Below are positions 1 through 9,312 of a DNA stretch of 64,000 nucleotides, piece after piece. Source of the stretch: a candidate division CSSED10-310 bacterium (GTDB lineage: Bacteria; CSSED10-310). The stretch is from assembly GCA_016931515.1 (NCBI GenBank), contig JAFGEQ010000006.1, forward strand, positions 259,175 to 323,174. Reading direction: 5' to 3'. The position numbers and the translations under genes were made by a program. Position 1 is the first letter of the stretch. Every line of letters starts with the position of its first letter. The notes beneath the pieces are model-generated. The model worked only from the letters and a program-made list of their open reading frames with translations, did not search any database and was not told the origin of the DNA.

Positions 1-185
1 GGACGCTGCCATACCCCATCCCACGGTGTGATGGAATAGCAGACAAAAGAGATTGGTTCTTCGGGAAGCCTATCCGGTACCCGGAGGGGATTCAGGGTTA
101 ATGCGATTCGTGCTGTGGCGGCGGCGGTTCCGACACTCAGCGACAGTCCGGCAAGTCGCAATCCCCGGTACATCTGCTTCATCAT
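1..185 (-). CDS. Glycosyltransferase, N-terminal fragment (runs off left edge)
   Basis: An open frame begins with ATG at 185 and continues through position 1 without a stop, so only about 61 residues are visible. After a leader of about 40 residues comes ISFVCYSITPWDGVWQR. The pattern of a hydrophobic strand followed by PWDxxWQRP is typical of the start of GT-B glycosyltransferases in surface-polysaccharide loci. The start overlaps the stop of the upstream flavoprotein as ATGA (182-185), so the two are probably translationally coupled. No catalytic residues are in view; the family call rests on the short motif and the neighbour. Substrate unknown. Confidence 0.6.
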   Translation of the reverse strand, partial: MMKQMYRGLRLAGLSLSVGTAAATARIALTLNPLRVPDRLPEEPISFVCYSITPWDGVWQR

Positions 186-1480
186 GTCTGATTCAATTCC
201 TCAGCCAATGTCCATCCGGCGTCAATGGCATGATCCATATTGTAGTATTCCCATTCGGCAAAACGTCCGACAAGGTGGATGTTATGTCGTTTGTACCATT
301 CGCGCAATGAGCTGACAACGCTGTTTCGTTCGTGGGTTGGCACGATGTAAGCAACCGGGATATCGATCAGGTCTACGACATCAACCGGGTCATTCTCATT
401 CAGGAGCCCGGCGCGTATAAGACCATCGAGTGTAGTGAGACCGGCCGAATTAATATCGACTTCCTTTTTGGAGTTGTAAGTAATTTCCGCTGTGAATGAG
501 AAGCATCCCTGCGGACAGACCTGGGGAGCGGCGTTTCCCTGGACAAATACTCGGTGAAAAAGAAACTCAGGTTCTGGAAAGTAGATCCAGTGTTTCTCGG
601 TGATCGAAGATCGCCGAATCCCGACATTGACGCAAAGAACGGATAAAAACTCGAGTGAACGGCTTAACTGCCGTAATTCATCGGGGATATTTCTCGTCAT
701 ATCCACGATCTCGTGCAATGGACAGGTGAGCACAAGATGATCGTAGGTGAAAACCCGCTTATCTTGGGTAATGACCTGCTGTTTCACTGGATCGATCATG
801 GTGACTGTTGTATTGTATTCAATCGTTGCAGCGCTTTTCAGGGCTAGCCGGTCTGCAACGGTTTGCATTCCGCCAGTGAGTGGATACCCGAAACGGGCAT
901 TCGGTCCCAGATCTTTTCGGCCGGGTCCCAGAGCACCGTCTATAAATTCCGAAAGACCCGGTCTGGGAACCCTGTCAGCCAGCCAGTGATGATCCATTTC
1001 GGACAAATCTCTGGCCCAAAGTTTCCTGTTGTATGGGATCATGAAATGGGAGGCAATTCCTGAACCATACGTTTTATATATCCACTGTTCAAAATTCGTC
1101 GGTTCCGCTGGATCATCCGAATAGGTTGCTTCGATCAGACCCATGAGGCATTCCTTGACAACTGGCAAAGGAAGTCCAAACGTATTGGCTTGGAAAGGAT
1201 ACCGCGAATATGTATTTTTCGAGAATATCCATGATTCCCGGTCTTGATAATGGAAATCACCTTTCTGCAGTTCTTCGATCAGATCCCGGATCCTGTTGAT
1301 TCGCGTAAAAAAAATGTGGCCGGCCCAGTCAAACACGTATCCTTTAACTGTTTTCGACCGCATCAGGCCTCCCGGTTGCATCTGCTTCTCCAGGATGACA
1401 CAGGCTGCCCGGATTCCTCCAGCGACGCCCAGCCCGGCCGGCCCGGCACCCACAACAATGACCTTTCTCTGATGGCTCAT
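182..1480 (-). CDS. UDP-galactopyranose mutase-like FAD-dependent protein
   Basis: A 432-residue flavoprotein. The N-terminal Rossmann motif VVVGAGPAGLG (about residues 9-19) followed by an acidic strand end (ILEKQ) is a dinucleotide-binding fold, and FDWAGHIFF (about 51-59) matches the FD-GGH-FF region of UDP-galactopyranose mutase and related amine-oxidase-fold enzymes in polysaccharide loci. YNRKLWARDLSEMD (about 150-163) resembles the conserved Tyr-Lys-Trp segment of that family. Start ATG at 1480 follows a strong GGAGGGG ribosome site. It is coupled by ATGA to a glycosyltransferase fragment, which supports a role in making or modifying an activated sugar for cell-surface glycan. The exact reaction is inferred; other amine-oxidase-fold enzymes are possible. 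Confidence 0.65.
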   Translation of the reverse strand: MSHQRKVIVVGAGPAGLGVAGGIRAACVILEKQMQPGGLMRSKTVKGYVFDWAGHIFFTRINRIRDLIEELQKGDFHYQDRESWIFSKNTYSRYPFQANTFGLPLPVVKECLMGLIEATYSDDPAEPTNFEQWIYKTYGSGIASHFMIPYNRKLWARDLSEMDHHWLADRVPRPGLSEFIDGALGPGRKDLGPNARFGYPLTGGMQTVADRLALKSAATIEYNTTVTMIDPVKQQVITQDKRVFTYDHLVLTCPLHEIVDMTRNIPDELRQLSRSLEFLSVLCVNVGIRRSSITEKHWIYFPEPEFLFHRVFVQGNAAPQVCPQGCFSFTAEITYNSKKEVDINSAGLTTLDGLIRAGLLNENDPVDVVDLIDIPVAYIVPTHERNSVVSSLREWYKRHNIHLVGRFAEWEYYNMDHAIDAGWTLAEELNQT

Positions 1481-1844
1481 GTTCCCCCCTCCGGCAATGT
1501 CCGCAGAATGCTCCCGGATTCGTACAAACTCCGGAAATCCTATAGGGATTGGCTGTCCAGGTCAACCGGCTCCTGTAAGGTGACAGGCCATGCGCCCAGG
1601 GACAGGATCCTGCCGAGGGTACAGGTGCTTTGCAGATAAGGAATCAACGTCCAATACACAATGGCGTCCCGGATCTGATTTTTCCTGCAGGTGGAAAACA
1701 TATCAATAGTTGGAGATAAATAGTGACCTTTGATACACTTTTTATTCATCAGGTCCAAATGCTGCTTGACGAAGAAGTAAAAATTTTGGATACTAGGCTC
1801 AGAAAAAATAATCTGAGAGCGAGTAAGTTAGGACTACTACAAGG
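1481..1844. other. Divergent intergenic region, about 360 bases
   Basis: Separates the minus-strand flavoprotein from the plus-strand HEAT-like gene. It holds the flavoprotein ribosome site at its left end and a good promoter for the rightward gene at 1766-1794. I see no convincing small gene, tRNA or hairpin with a T run here; a short reverse frame at 1540-1758 has no recognisable features or ribosome site. Confidence 0.6.
1766..1794 (+). promoter_or_regulatory. Promoter for HEAT-like gene
   Basis: TTGACG (1766-1771), 17-base spacer, GATACT (1789-1794). Both boxes are close to the primary sigma consensus and transcription would start near 1801, about 50 bases before the chosen start codon. 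Confidence 0.6.
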
Positions 1845-1853
1845 ATGGGAATT

Positions 1854-4193
1854 ATGACTGCACGATCGGATTCTGGTCGGGATTACAGCCGCACTATTCG
1901 ATTCTGTATGGATTTTCAAGGGCTTCTGAAAGCCGTTGAGATGTACACGATCGAGCATATTGCCGCTGTTGACGCAGCTGTCCGCTGCCAGAACTCTTTA
2001 CGACCGCTTGTTTTTGAAAATTCGGACGTTGTAATCTCATCAGATCAGACATCCATGCAGATCGGCACCACATTTATTCCTGAGAAAATAATTGAAAAAA
2101 CACCTGCTTTTCTAAAAGTTCACAAACTGATTGATGAGCGGAAGATCACATCTATCACGATACGACCCGATGTGGCACCTGACGACTTGCTTTTGATGGC
2201 GAACACACTGACGTCGCCTTTCGAGCCGGTTGTGGCGGAACGACAGTATGAAGAACTTGGATTGAAAACGCGTTCCAGGGTCAAAATCGCCGGAATCCAT
2301 ACTGTAACCCCGGAATCACCTAGTGCACTCGTACCCCTCCTGTTATCCGGGAAAATGGAAGGGGAAATAACTGATGCAACAAAAGAAATCCTTTTCATGG
2401 AGATCACCCGAAATATAGAGAGTACCAGCCGGGCAATTCAGAAACAGTTGAAAATCGAGCGGCAGCCGGACTCACAAGTCTGTGCCCGGGATCTTCTGCC
2501 GATTGCCTGTGATCGATGGGTCCACATTCTTGGTGAGTTGCTGGAACGGGTCCATTCTGGAGAAGATACAACCAGTGCGGAGCGTCAGCGGCAGATTCTC
2601 GAACTGATGCTGCCATACCTGGCCACGATCCAGGAAAGCCGACGTTCAGAAGAGTTTGATTCGCTGATTTCAAGCATGGAAAACAGCGATATACAAACAA
2701 AAATAAGACTCTTCGCCCAGTATTACGACCGCGTGTTTCAGCGCGTGGAAGAATTATCAACCTACCGACTCCGGATACAAAATCTTGTGCGGCAACTTGA
2801 AAAAATGATCAGCAGTCATGCCATCGAGAAATCGCAGAATCTTGCAGTCATCAGGCAGGATCTGACCTCCGTGGCGCCGGGAACAATTCATTTTCCATCC
2901 CTTTTCGAGAAACTGCTTTACTGGGTTTTACAGACGCGGGAGCCGGAACTCGTTCAACCCATGCTGTTTATTTCCCTGGATAATTTCACCGAACAGTCCA
3001 GCGTTCCAGCAAAAACAATCGAACAATTTTCCGGTCAGGTTCTTGATTTCTGCACGGAGTTTACTGATTACTGTGAGTCTACCATCACGGGTTTTCTACG
3101 GATACTGAGTGATACACCGGCTGATAACCATCCGGAGAATTTTATTTTTATTATCCGGAATATTCTCGAGACGCACTGTCGCGGGTGCACTAGAATAAAA
3201 AAATGCACTCTCCTGGAAAATATCTCCAATGAAATCAGCCAACAGAAAATGCCTGAACCGCTGGCGATGGCCAGTATCGAACTATGGCAACAGATTGCTC
3301 ACGCCATTCTTCAGCAGGACTTCAATATTTTTCGCACGCGTGTTACACCGCTGGCCGAGAATGATCTGGCACCTGACCGATTCGACGAGAACGGGCTGCA
3401 GGATCGAATAGCGGATGCATGGAAATCCTTTGCTGAGGCGGAGTACTTTCAGACCTTGTTCAAACGTTTGACAAACCCCGAACGTGATGTTCGTTTCAAT
3501 ACCATTGATCATCTATCCAAATACGGTCCTTTCGCAGTCTGGCTGAGCCTGGGTGGTCTCGGACATCACAACTGGCAACTGAGACGTAATCTCGCCACTA
3601 TCATCGGACGAGTCGCTCCCCTCGACAAACCCGCATTTCTCAAGCAGGTTCTTCGAGACCGCGATTGGCACGTGCGTTTCGAGGTTATATCCGCTCTTCG
3701 CAGACGGGTCGAGGAGGTTGCCGATCAGATTCGGAACCAGAAAGACCACCCTCTTGGAAAAATCATAACGCTGGCATTACTGGATGGGCGAAAGGAAATT
3801 CGGGAAGAGACATACGCAGTCTTCGAATCGATCACTCCATCTGATGCCGTCCGCGGGTTGATTAATGCCTATGAACGATTGAATGCCGTCAGCGATGATT
3901 ACGAGATAGCAGAGAGAACGAGAATCTTGTCGTTGTTGGGTCTTATTGGCAAATCCAATCCGAACTTCATCCCGGAAATTATTCAGTTTGTGACAGGAAT
4001 CGCCACTCAGAAAGAAGGTCTTCTGACACCCCATTGGATGATCCCCCTGAAAAAGGCATCCGTTGAATGTCTCGAGATGATCGGCACTCCCGAATCTGAA
4101 AAATGGATTGAAACGCTGGCGAAACAACGACCCTATAAGCGAGGCGTCGTCGGACGGGAAGCCAGAGCGGCCTTGAAGCGGATTGCTCAATAA
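1854..4193 (+). CDS. Large HEAT-repeat-like protein of unknown function
   Basis: About 779 residues, no signal peptide or membrane segment. The first 150 residues (FQGLLKAVEMYTIEHIAAVD, then a span ending ITSITIRPDVAPDDLLLMAN) look like the small N-terminal domain found before HEAT-repeat or HD-GYP modules, in which a helical pair precedes a beta strand ending in a 'tits-rp-v--ddl' motif. The C-terminal part (about residues 520-780) contains helical repeats such as DVRFNTIDHLSKYG, NWQLRRNLATIIGRVA and DWHVRFEVISALRRR, typical of HEAT repeats. Four Cys around residue 444-455 (CRGCTRIKKC) could bind a metal. ATG at 1854 is preferred over 1845 because AAGG at 1841-1844 directly abuts 1845 but sits 9 bases before 1854. 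No specific function can be assigned; likely a scaffold. Confidence 0.55.
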   Translation: MTARSDSGRDYSRTIRFCMDFQGLLKAVEMYTIEHIAAVDAAVRCQNSLRPLVFENSDVVISSDQTSMQIGTTFIPEKIIEKTPAFLKVHKLIDERKITSITIRPDVAPDDLLLMANTLTSPFEPVVAERQYEELGLKTRSRVKIAGIHTVTPESPSALVPLLLSGKMEGEITDATKEILFMEITRNIESTSRAIQKQLKIERQPDSQVCARDLLPIACDRWVHILGELLERVHSGEDTTSAERQRQILELMLPYLATIQESRRSEEFDSLISSMENSDIQTKIRLFAQYYDRVFQRVEELSTYRLRIQNLVRQLEKMISSHAIEKSQNLAVIRQDLTSVAPGTIHFPSLFEKLLYWVLQTREPELVQPMLFISLDNFTEQSSVPAKTIEQFSGQVLDFCTEFTDYCESTITGFLRILSDTPADNHPENFIFIIRNILETHCRGCTRIKKCTLLENISNEISQQKMPEPLAMASIELWQQIAHAILQQDFNIFRTRVTPLAENDLAPDRFDENGLQDRIADAWKSFAEAEYFQTLFKRLTNPERDVRFNTIDHLSKYGPFAVWLSLGGLGHHNWQLRRNLATIIGRVAPLDKPAFLKQVLRDRDWHVRFEVISALRRRVEEVADQIRNQKDHPLGKIITLALLDGRKEIREETYAVFESITPSDAVRGLINAYERLNAVSDDYEIAERTRILSLLGLIGKSNPNFIPEIIQFVTGIATQKEGLLTPHWMIPLKKASVECLEMIGTPESEKWIETLAKQRPYKRGVVGREARAALKRIAQ

Positions 4194-4201
4194 AGAGATT
4201 G

Positions 4202-4234
4202 GGTACCAGTCGGTAAACTGCGTACCGATTTTCC
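4202..4234 (+). terminator. Possible intrinsic terminator after the HEAT-like gene
   Basis: GGTACCAGT (4202-4210) pairs with ACTG-C-GTACC (4217-4226, one bulged C) around a six-base loop, followed by GATTTTCC. Nine base pairs, but only four consecutive T residues, so termination may be partial. Confidence 0.4.
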
Positions 4235-4242
4235 TGTCGAGG

Positions 4243-4272
4243 TTGAAAATATCTCGAAGCGGGGTGTATAAC
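4243..4272 (+). promoter_or_regulatory. Promoter for secreted SGNH hydrolase
   Basis: TTGAAA (4243-4248), 18-base spacer, TATAAC (4267-4272), 20 bases before the start codon at 4292. A good ribosome site (GGAGGGA) lies between. Confidence 0.5.
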
Positions 4273-4291
4273 CCTTTCCGGAGGGATTGTT

Positions 4292-5881
4292 ATGGCCTTT
4301 CACATTTTCTTACCGTCTCAAAAAAAGTTAACCATTTTTTCATTCATCATGCTCTCCGCAGCTATTTGTCAGAGCGCTCCCACACTTATCTCACCAACGG
4401 ATGACGCCCGATTCGGTGTTGGCGATCCGATTGTAATTTTCGAGTGGGACGACCCTTCCGGCTCACGTTTTGAGATCGAGCTGGCCATCGATGAAGAATT
4501 TACCATCGGAACTGGGCCGATATCTGCCGGGACAGTCCGTTTCTACAACCTGAGTGACTTAATTCCCGACGAGATATGGGCGCCTCTGAACCTAACCATA
4601 TTCTGGCGAGTCCGCTCCGTTTCCACTACTTGGATTCCCGGCGAATGGAGTCACCCGTTCAAGCTTCATAAAAGCACACTGCAACAACCCGATCTTATCG
4701 ACGGTACAGATGGCCGGTACAATCATCTCGGAGACATGCCGATTCTTACCTGGGATAATCCGGATTTCGCTACACGATTTTCGGTGGAATTCGCGATGGA
4801 TGACCAGTTCAATGAATCTCTGGGTCGTGTCAACGTAGCTGAGCCTGTTCTTGATTTTACCGGAATGAACCGTACTTCCTGGGATGTACTGGAAGGAATT
4901 TTTTACTGGCGAGTGTCGACCTTGACCGATTCGCTTGTTCCGGGTCCATGGTCAGGACCGGGCCGCATATCAAAAACCAGGATCACAGCTCCACATATTA
5001 TCAGCCCGGATGATGGTGCCGCTTTTCCGCCGCATTCAGAACCGGCTGTTCTGGAGTGGGAATCACTGGGAACCATTGACCGTTATGAAATCCGTCTCTT
5101 TGCTGATCCGGATTGCACAATAGAGATTATTACTCTTGTTCACAGCGGCTACCCAGAATTCGATTTGGGGAATGACCTGGGAATATCTGACGAAGTGTGG
5201 TGGTATGCACCATTCACGATGTTCTGGTCCATCGCCGGCGTCGACTCTGCCGGAAGGCCCGGGCCATTCAGTGACGCCCGCGAGTTGATCAAACCCGGTT
5301 ATCACCGGGTTGCCGCCTATGGCGATTCCATTACTGACGGCAAATGCGTTGACAATGGATATCTGGATATCCTGCACAACCGGCTCGTCAGCGAATGGGA
5401 CGATCAGGCAACGACTGTAAACATCGCCGAACCTGGAATGAAATCAAGGTGGGGGGCGGAAAACATGGAAAGTCGTTTGATGGGGTCTTGTCCTCAATAT
5501 GTACTCATCATGTTCGGAACAAATGACTCCGTCGATCCGGGCAACTGCGACCCACAGTTCGAATGCGACGTCCCAGGGCACATGGCGCAGATGGTTATTG
5601 TGGCTCGGGAACGAGGTACAATTCCGATTATCAGCACGATTATTCCGGTCAATCCGGAGGGTAATCTCGCAGGAGCACAGGATGATGTGGATGCCAATAA
5701 TGAAGATATTATCAACATGGCATTTCAAATGGGAGTCGACCTGGTCGACCTGAATGCCATGTTCTGGGATTACGGTGATTTATCAAGCCTTTTCTGCGAT
5801 TGGGGTCACCCCAACGAGGCGGGGTATGACATCATGGCCAACGGATTTTTCGACGGGATAATGGCTGCCGACCCGGGTTGA
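4292..5881 (+). CDS. Secreted SGNH/GDSL-family hydrolase with Fn3-like modules
   Basis: 529 residues. A signal peptide (hydrophobic run FSFIMLSAAICQSA near residues 17-30) directs export. Then come three beta-sandwich-like modules of about 100 residues, each opening with a 'P-D-----lxWd/e' pattern (ILTWDNPD, AVLEWES), resembling fibronectin III-like domains. The C-terminal 190 residues form an SGNH hydrolase: block I AYGDSITDG with nucleophile Ser346, block III GTND near residue 410, and block V DWGHPN with Asp503 and His506. Such enzymes are extracellular esterases or acetyl-esterases acting on polysaccharide or lipid esters; the substrate is not evident. ATG at 4292 follows GGAGGGATTGTT. 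The fold call is strong, the substrate unknown. Confidence 0.8.
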   Translation: MAFHIFLPSQKKLTIFSFIMLSAAICQSAPTLISPTDDARFGVGDPIVIFEWDDPSGSRFEIELAIDEEFTIGTGPISAGTVRFYNLSDLIPDEIWAPLNLTIFWRVRSVSTTWIPGEWSHPFKLHKSTLQQPDLIDGTDGRYNHLGDMPILTWDNPDFATRFSVEFAMDDQFNESLGRVNVAEPVLDFTGMNRTSWDVLEGIFYWRVSTLTDSLVPGPWSGPGRISKTRITAPHIISPDDGAAFPPHSEPAVLEWESLGTIDRYEIRLFADPDCTIEIITLVHSGYPEFDLGNDLGISDEVWWYAPFTMFWSIAGVDSAGRPGPFSDARELIKPGYHRVAAYGDSITDGKCVDNGYLDILHNRLVSEWDDQATTVNIAEPGMKSRWGAENMESRLMGSCPQYVLIMFGTNDSVDPGNCDPQFECDVPGHMAQMVIVARERGTIPIISTIIPVNPEGNLAGAQDDVDANNEDIINMAFQMGVDLVDLNAMFWDYGDLSSLFCDWGHPNEAGYDIMANGFFDGIMAADPG

Positions 5882-5915
5882 TTCGAACCCGACTTAATCT
5901 GAACAGGAACAAAAT

Positions 5916-7421
5916 TTGGCCAGTCCAATAGCCCACAGTATAACAGGATTCAGTATCTATTGGATATCCAGCCGTTACGTCCGGATATCCTCCAATCCGT
6001 TGCGACAAAAAAAGTTTCTTCTGGGTGCATCGATAGCCGTAATACTTGCCAATCTATCCGATCTCGATCTGATCGCCGGGCTCATCTTCCACCGCTATGT
6101 CCACCATCAGGTCACTCACACTTTTTTCTTTGCCCTACTGATAGGATTAATCAGCGCTATAGCTGCACGAATGTTCCATTTTTGCAGCATCAAACGAGCC
6201 TTTTTTCTCTCCACAATCCTGGTCAGTTCTCATGTAATCATTGACTATTTTACTCGAGACACTTCCGTACCCAAAGGCTGTATGCTCTTCTGGCCAGTCT
6301 CGGAACGATATTTCATGTTTCCAATGCCACTATTTATCGATATCTGGAGAATGACACCCGAGTTGACGATTGGATTTAACAATCTCAATGCGGCTATACG
6401 CGAATTGGCGGTGGGCGGCGCAATACTGCTTTTGACATTCACTTTGCGTCCCTTTCCGATCCCCATCCGACGATATCTGCTTGTTTTCACAGCGGTAATG
6501 GGTTTTACAGCCGTTATTGCGAATCAACCTTTAACCGCCTGCGCTGAACGGCAACTCCTGTTGTATTTGGGACAACATCCTACAACCATGCACAACATCT
6601 CGGATCCCGCTCCTGTCGGAGGTATCGTTTTTTCCTCCAGGCATTTCGGAAACCTGGATATCTTTCTGATTCAACCTGACGGAACCGGTCGTCGTCAATT
6701 GACGGTCAACCCTGCAGATGATGATTGGCCGGCCTGGTCACCTGACGGAACTTGGATCGCGTTTCAAAGCGATCGCAGCGGTAACAGGGATATCTGGCTC
6801 ATGACGGCGGACGGCATGAATAAACGTAATCTGACTGGTAAAAGCTCAGACATTGAAGAAACACCCTCCTGGACGGCCGGCGGAAATCAGATAGTTTTCT
6901 GTTCGCACAGGACCGGTCAGCCCGAGCTGTTTGTAATGAATCTGGATGGATCCGGTGTGAAGCAAATCGCCGGGAAGGCATCCGGCAGAAAGCTAATGCC
7001 GCGTGTATCTCCTGTCACCGATTTTGTTGCCTATACCGGAGAACAACCTCCGTTCCCAGGTTGGAATATTTTCTCCGTGTCTCTCAACGGGGGAGCGCCG
7101 GTACGAATTAGTCCTTCCACCGGCTGCAGGGGGAACTGGTCTCCGGACGGGAGTTATATGGTGTATGTTGGTGCGGGATCCGGCAACACATCGGACCTCT
7201 ACATATTCGAAGCGTCCGGGGGACCTCATCGCAAAGTTACATTTTCATCACAATATGACTACGATCCGTGTTTTTCTCCCACCGGTGATACGATCTGCTT
7301 TTGTCGCAGCAGAGCGGAATTCAAGAATACATGGGACTTATGGACTATCGATATCCGCACAGGTGATGAGAAAGCATTGACGGATGACGGTCTGGACAAT
7401 CGGAATCCTTCCTGGCATTAA
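5916..7421 (+). CDS. Fusion: DUF457/YdjM-like membrane domain plus TolB-like beta-propeller
   Basis: 501 residues starting at TTG (5916) with AGGA eight bases upstream. The first 210 residues are a multi-span membrane domain of the YdjM/DUF457 (putative metal-dependent hydrolase) type: MASPIAHSITGF at the N terminus, LANLSDLDLI, HHQVTHTFFFA and HVIIDYFTRD, where His and Asp residues sit at membrane ends as in that family. From about residue 230 on there are PD40/TolB-type propeller repeats (WPAWSPDGTWIAFQSDRSGN, ETPSWTAGGNQIVF, RGNWSPDGSYMVYV, YDPCFSPTGDTICF) each ending with a D-IW/LF strand. The propeller follows a last membrane helix and should lie outside the cytoplasm. The combination is unusual; it may sense or bind an envelope ligand, but no activity can be inferred safely. 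Confidence 0.65.
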   Translation: MASPIAHSITGFSIYWISSRYVRISSNPLRQKKFLLGASIAVILANLSDLDLIAGLIFHRYVHHQVTHTFFFALLIGLISAIAARMFHFCSIKRAFFLSTILVSSHVIIDYFTRDTSVPKGCMLFWPVSERYFMFPMPLFIDIWRMTPELTIGFNNLNAAIRELAVGGAILLLTFTLRPFPIPIRRYLLVFTAVMGFTAVIANQPLTACAERQLLLYLGQHPTTMHNISDPAPVGGIVFSSRHFGNLDIFLIQPDGTGRRQLTVNPADDDWPAWSPDGTWIAFQSDRSGNRDIWLMTADGMNKRNLTGKSSDIEETPSWTAGGNQIVFCSHRTGQPELFVMNLDGSGVKQIAGKASGRKLMPRVSPVTDFVAYTGEQPPFPGWNIFSVSLNGGAPVRISPSTGCRGNWSPDGSYMVYVGAGSGNTSDLYIFEASGGPHRKVTFSSQYDYDPCFSPTGDTICFCRSRAEFKNTWDLWTIDIRTGDEKALTDDGLDNRNPSWH

Positions 7422-7466
7422 ATGACTACAAATATTTCCCATCGCGATCCGCCCTGAGATGGTTGC

Positions 7467-7495
7467 TTGACTCCTTTCAAGTCCCCGAGTACAAC
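7467..7495 (+). promoter_or_regulatory. Promoter for lepA-hemW-epmB
   Basis: TTGACT (7467-7472), 17-base spacer, TACAAC (7490-7495). The predicted start of transcription (about 7502) leaves a leader of roughly 14 bases that is almost entirely the ribosome site GGAGGTGA, and it favours GTG 7516 as the lepA start. Confidence 0.5.
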
Positions 7496-7515
7496 CTGCG
7501 CTGGAGGTGATCGAA

Positions 7516-9312
7516 GTGAAAAACATACGAAATTTCAGCATCATTGCTCACATTGATCATGGCAAATCCACGTTGTCTGATCGATTGATCCAGGCAACCG
7601 GGATGGTGAGTGAAAAGGAGTTTCACGATCAGCTTCTTGACAGCATGGATATCGAGCAGGAGCGGGGAATTACGATAAAAAGCAATACGATCTGTCTTCC
7701 ATATACTGCCAGGGATGGCCAGTCTTATATGCTGAATCTCATTGATACGCCCGGCCATGTGGACTTCTCTTATGAAGTATCCCGTGCGCTGGCGTCATGC
7801 GAGGGGGTATTACTTTTAATTGATGCATCGCAGGGTGTTGAAGCACAAACACTGGCCAACCTGTATGCTGCTCTGGAGCATAATCTTGAAATTATTCCGG
7901 TGATAAATAAAATTGATCTCCCGTCCGCCAATGTTGATGAGACCCTGGTTCAGATCGATCGTGAATTGGGATTGGATATTGATAGAACAATTATGTGTTC
8001 CGCAAAAACCGGTCAGGGTGTAGACGAGATTCTGGAAGCGATTGTCCGACTGATACCACCTCCTCACGGTAATCCGGATGGCGAGTTGGCCGCTCTTGTT
8101 TTCGATGCCAATTATGATTCTTACCGTGGAGCGATCATCAGTTGCAGGATCGTCGACGGAACCGTTCGTGCAGGGGACATAATCCGGCTGATGGCTCTTG
8201 ATGCCTTTCATAAAGTGGAGGAAGTCGGCAAATTCGGGTTGACTCGTCTGAAGACGAGCAGTTTGTCCGCGGGTGAAGTCGGATACCTGATCGCGGGGAT
8301 AAAAACAGTCAGCGATACCCGTATCGGTGACACGATCACCCAGCATAAAAAACCCTGCGCAGCCCCACTGCCAGGCTTCAGGGAAGTTAAATCCGTTGTT
8401 TTTTCGTCGATATATCCAATTGACGCAGATGATTTTCCTTCATTCGCAGATGCTCTGGAACGCTATAAACTCAATGACGCGTCGGTAACATTCCAAAGAG
8501 ACAGCTCCGTCGCCCTGGGACAAGGTTACCGGTGCGGATTCCTGGGTCTGCTTCATCTGGAGGTATTCCAGGAACGGCTCGAACGAGAATACGATCAATC
8601 CATTATTATGACCTCACCCAGTGTTCTGTATAAGTTTACTTTGAAAAGCGGGATCGAATTGAGTGTGGATAATCCCCATTATTATCCGGATCCTTCAACG
8701 ATTGAAACGGCGATGGAGCCTTATATCAAAGCATCAATTCTGATACCGGAGCGCTATATGGGAGCGGTCATGAACCTGTGCATCAGCCGGCGCGGTGAAA
8801 ACTCCAGATTCAACTACCCGACTCCGGGCCGGTTGGAGGTACTGTTTGATATGCCACTGGGAGAAGTTATTTTTGATTTTTATGACAGACTCAAAAGCAT
8901 TACACAGGGATATGGCTCATTTGATTATGATCTGATCGGTTACAGGGTCAGTGACCTTGTTAAACTCGATATACTGGTGAATGGCGAAAAGGTGGATGCA
9001 TTGTCGGTGATTGTGCACCGGGATCGCGCAAGAGAGCGGGGTGTCCATATCTGTGATCGTCTCCAGGAAGAAATACCCCGGCAGATGTTTAAAATAGCCA
9101 TCCAGGGAGCGATCGGCGGGAAGATTATCTCAAGATCGACGGTATCAGCCATGCGCAAGGATGTTCTGGCAAAATGTTACGGTGGCGATATCACGCGAAA
9201 ACGCAAGCTTTTGGAGAAACAGGCAAAAGGAAAAAAGAAGATGAAGATGATCGGATCCGTGATGATACCGCAAAAAGCGTTCGTTGCCGTTCTGAAAGCA
9301 AGGGATGAATAA
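7516..9312 (+). CDS. lepA: Elongation factor 4 (LepA), translational GTPase
   Basis: 598 residues, the usual length. LepA is a ribosome-associated GTPase proposed to act on stalled or mis-translocated ribosomes and in 30S biogenesis. The start MKNIRNFSIIAHIDHGKST contains the P-loop (AHIDHGKS), and the G2-G5 elements are visible (ERGITIKS, DTPGHVD, NKIDLPSA, SAKTGQG). The distinctive C-terminal LepA domain is present, including RREGxxC-type SRRGENSRFNYP and the basic tail RKRKLLEKQAKGKKKMK. GTG 7516 was chosen over GTG 7507 because GGAGG sits eight bases upstream of it and it restores the family N terminus. It overlaps hemW by 8 bases, so it heads an operon. Confidence 0.97.
   Translation: MKNIRNFSIIAHIDHGKSTLSDRLIQATGMVSEKEFHDQLLDSMDIEQERGITIKSNTICLPYTARDGQSYMLNLIDTPGHVDFSYEVSRALASCEGVLLLIDASQGVEAQTLANLYAALEHNLEIIPVINKIDLPSANVDETLVQIDRELGLDIDRTIMCSAKTGQGVDEILEAIVRLIPPPHGNPDGELAALVFDANYDSYRGAIISCRIVDGTVRAGDIIRLMALDAFHKVEEVGKFGLTRLKTSSLSAGEVGYLIAGIKTVSDTRIGDTITQHKKPCAAPLPGFREVKSVVFSSIYPIDADDFPSFADALERYKLNDASVTFQRDSSVALGQGYRCGFLGLLHLEVFQERLEREYDQSIIMTSPSVLYKFTLKSGIELSVDNPHYYPDPSTIETAMEPYIKASILIPERYMGAVMNLCISRRGENSRFNYPTPGRLEVLFDMPLGEVIFDFYDRLKSITQGYGSFDYDLIGYRVSDLVKLDILVNGEKVDALSVIVHRDRARERGVHICDRLQEEIPRQMFKIAIQGAIGGKIISRSTVSAMRKDVLAKCYGGDITRKRKLLEKQAKGKKKMKMIGSVMIPQKAFVAVLKARDE

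Noticed and set aside
1540..1758. 72-residue reverse frame in the intergenic region
   Set aside because: No ribosome site, no recognisable sequence, and it overlaps no conserved feature.
5874..5894. GGGTTGATTCGAACCC resembles a tRNA T-arm
   Set aside because: It spans the stop codon of the SGNH gene and no acceptor, D or anticodon arm can be built around it; a chance palindrome.
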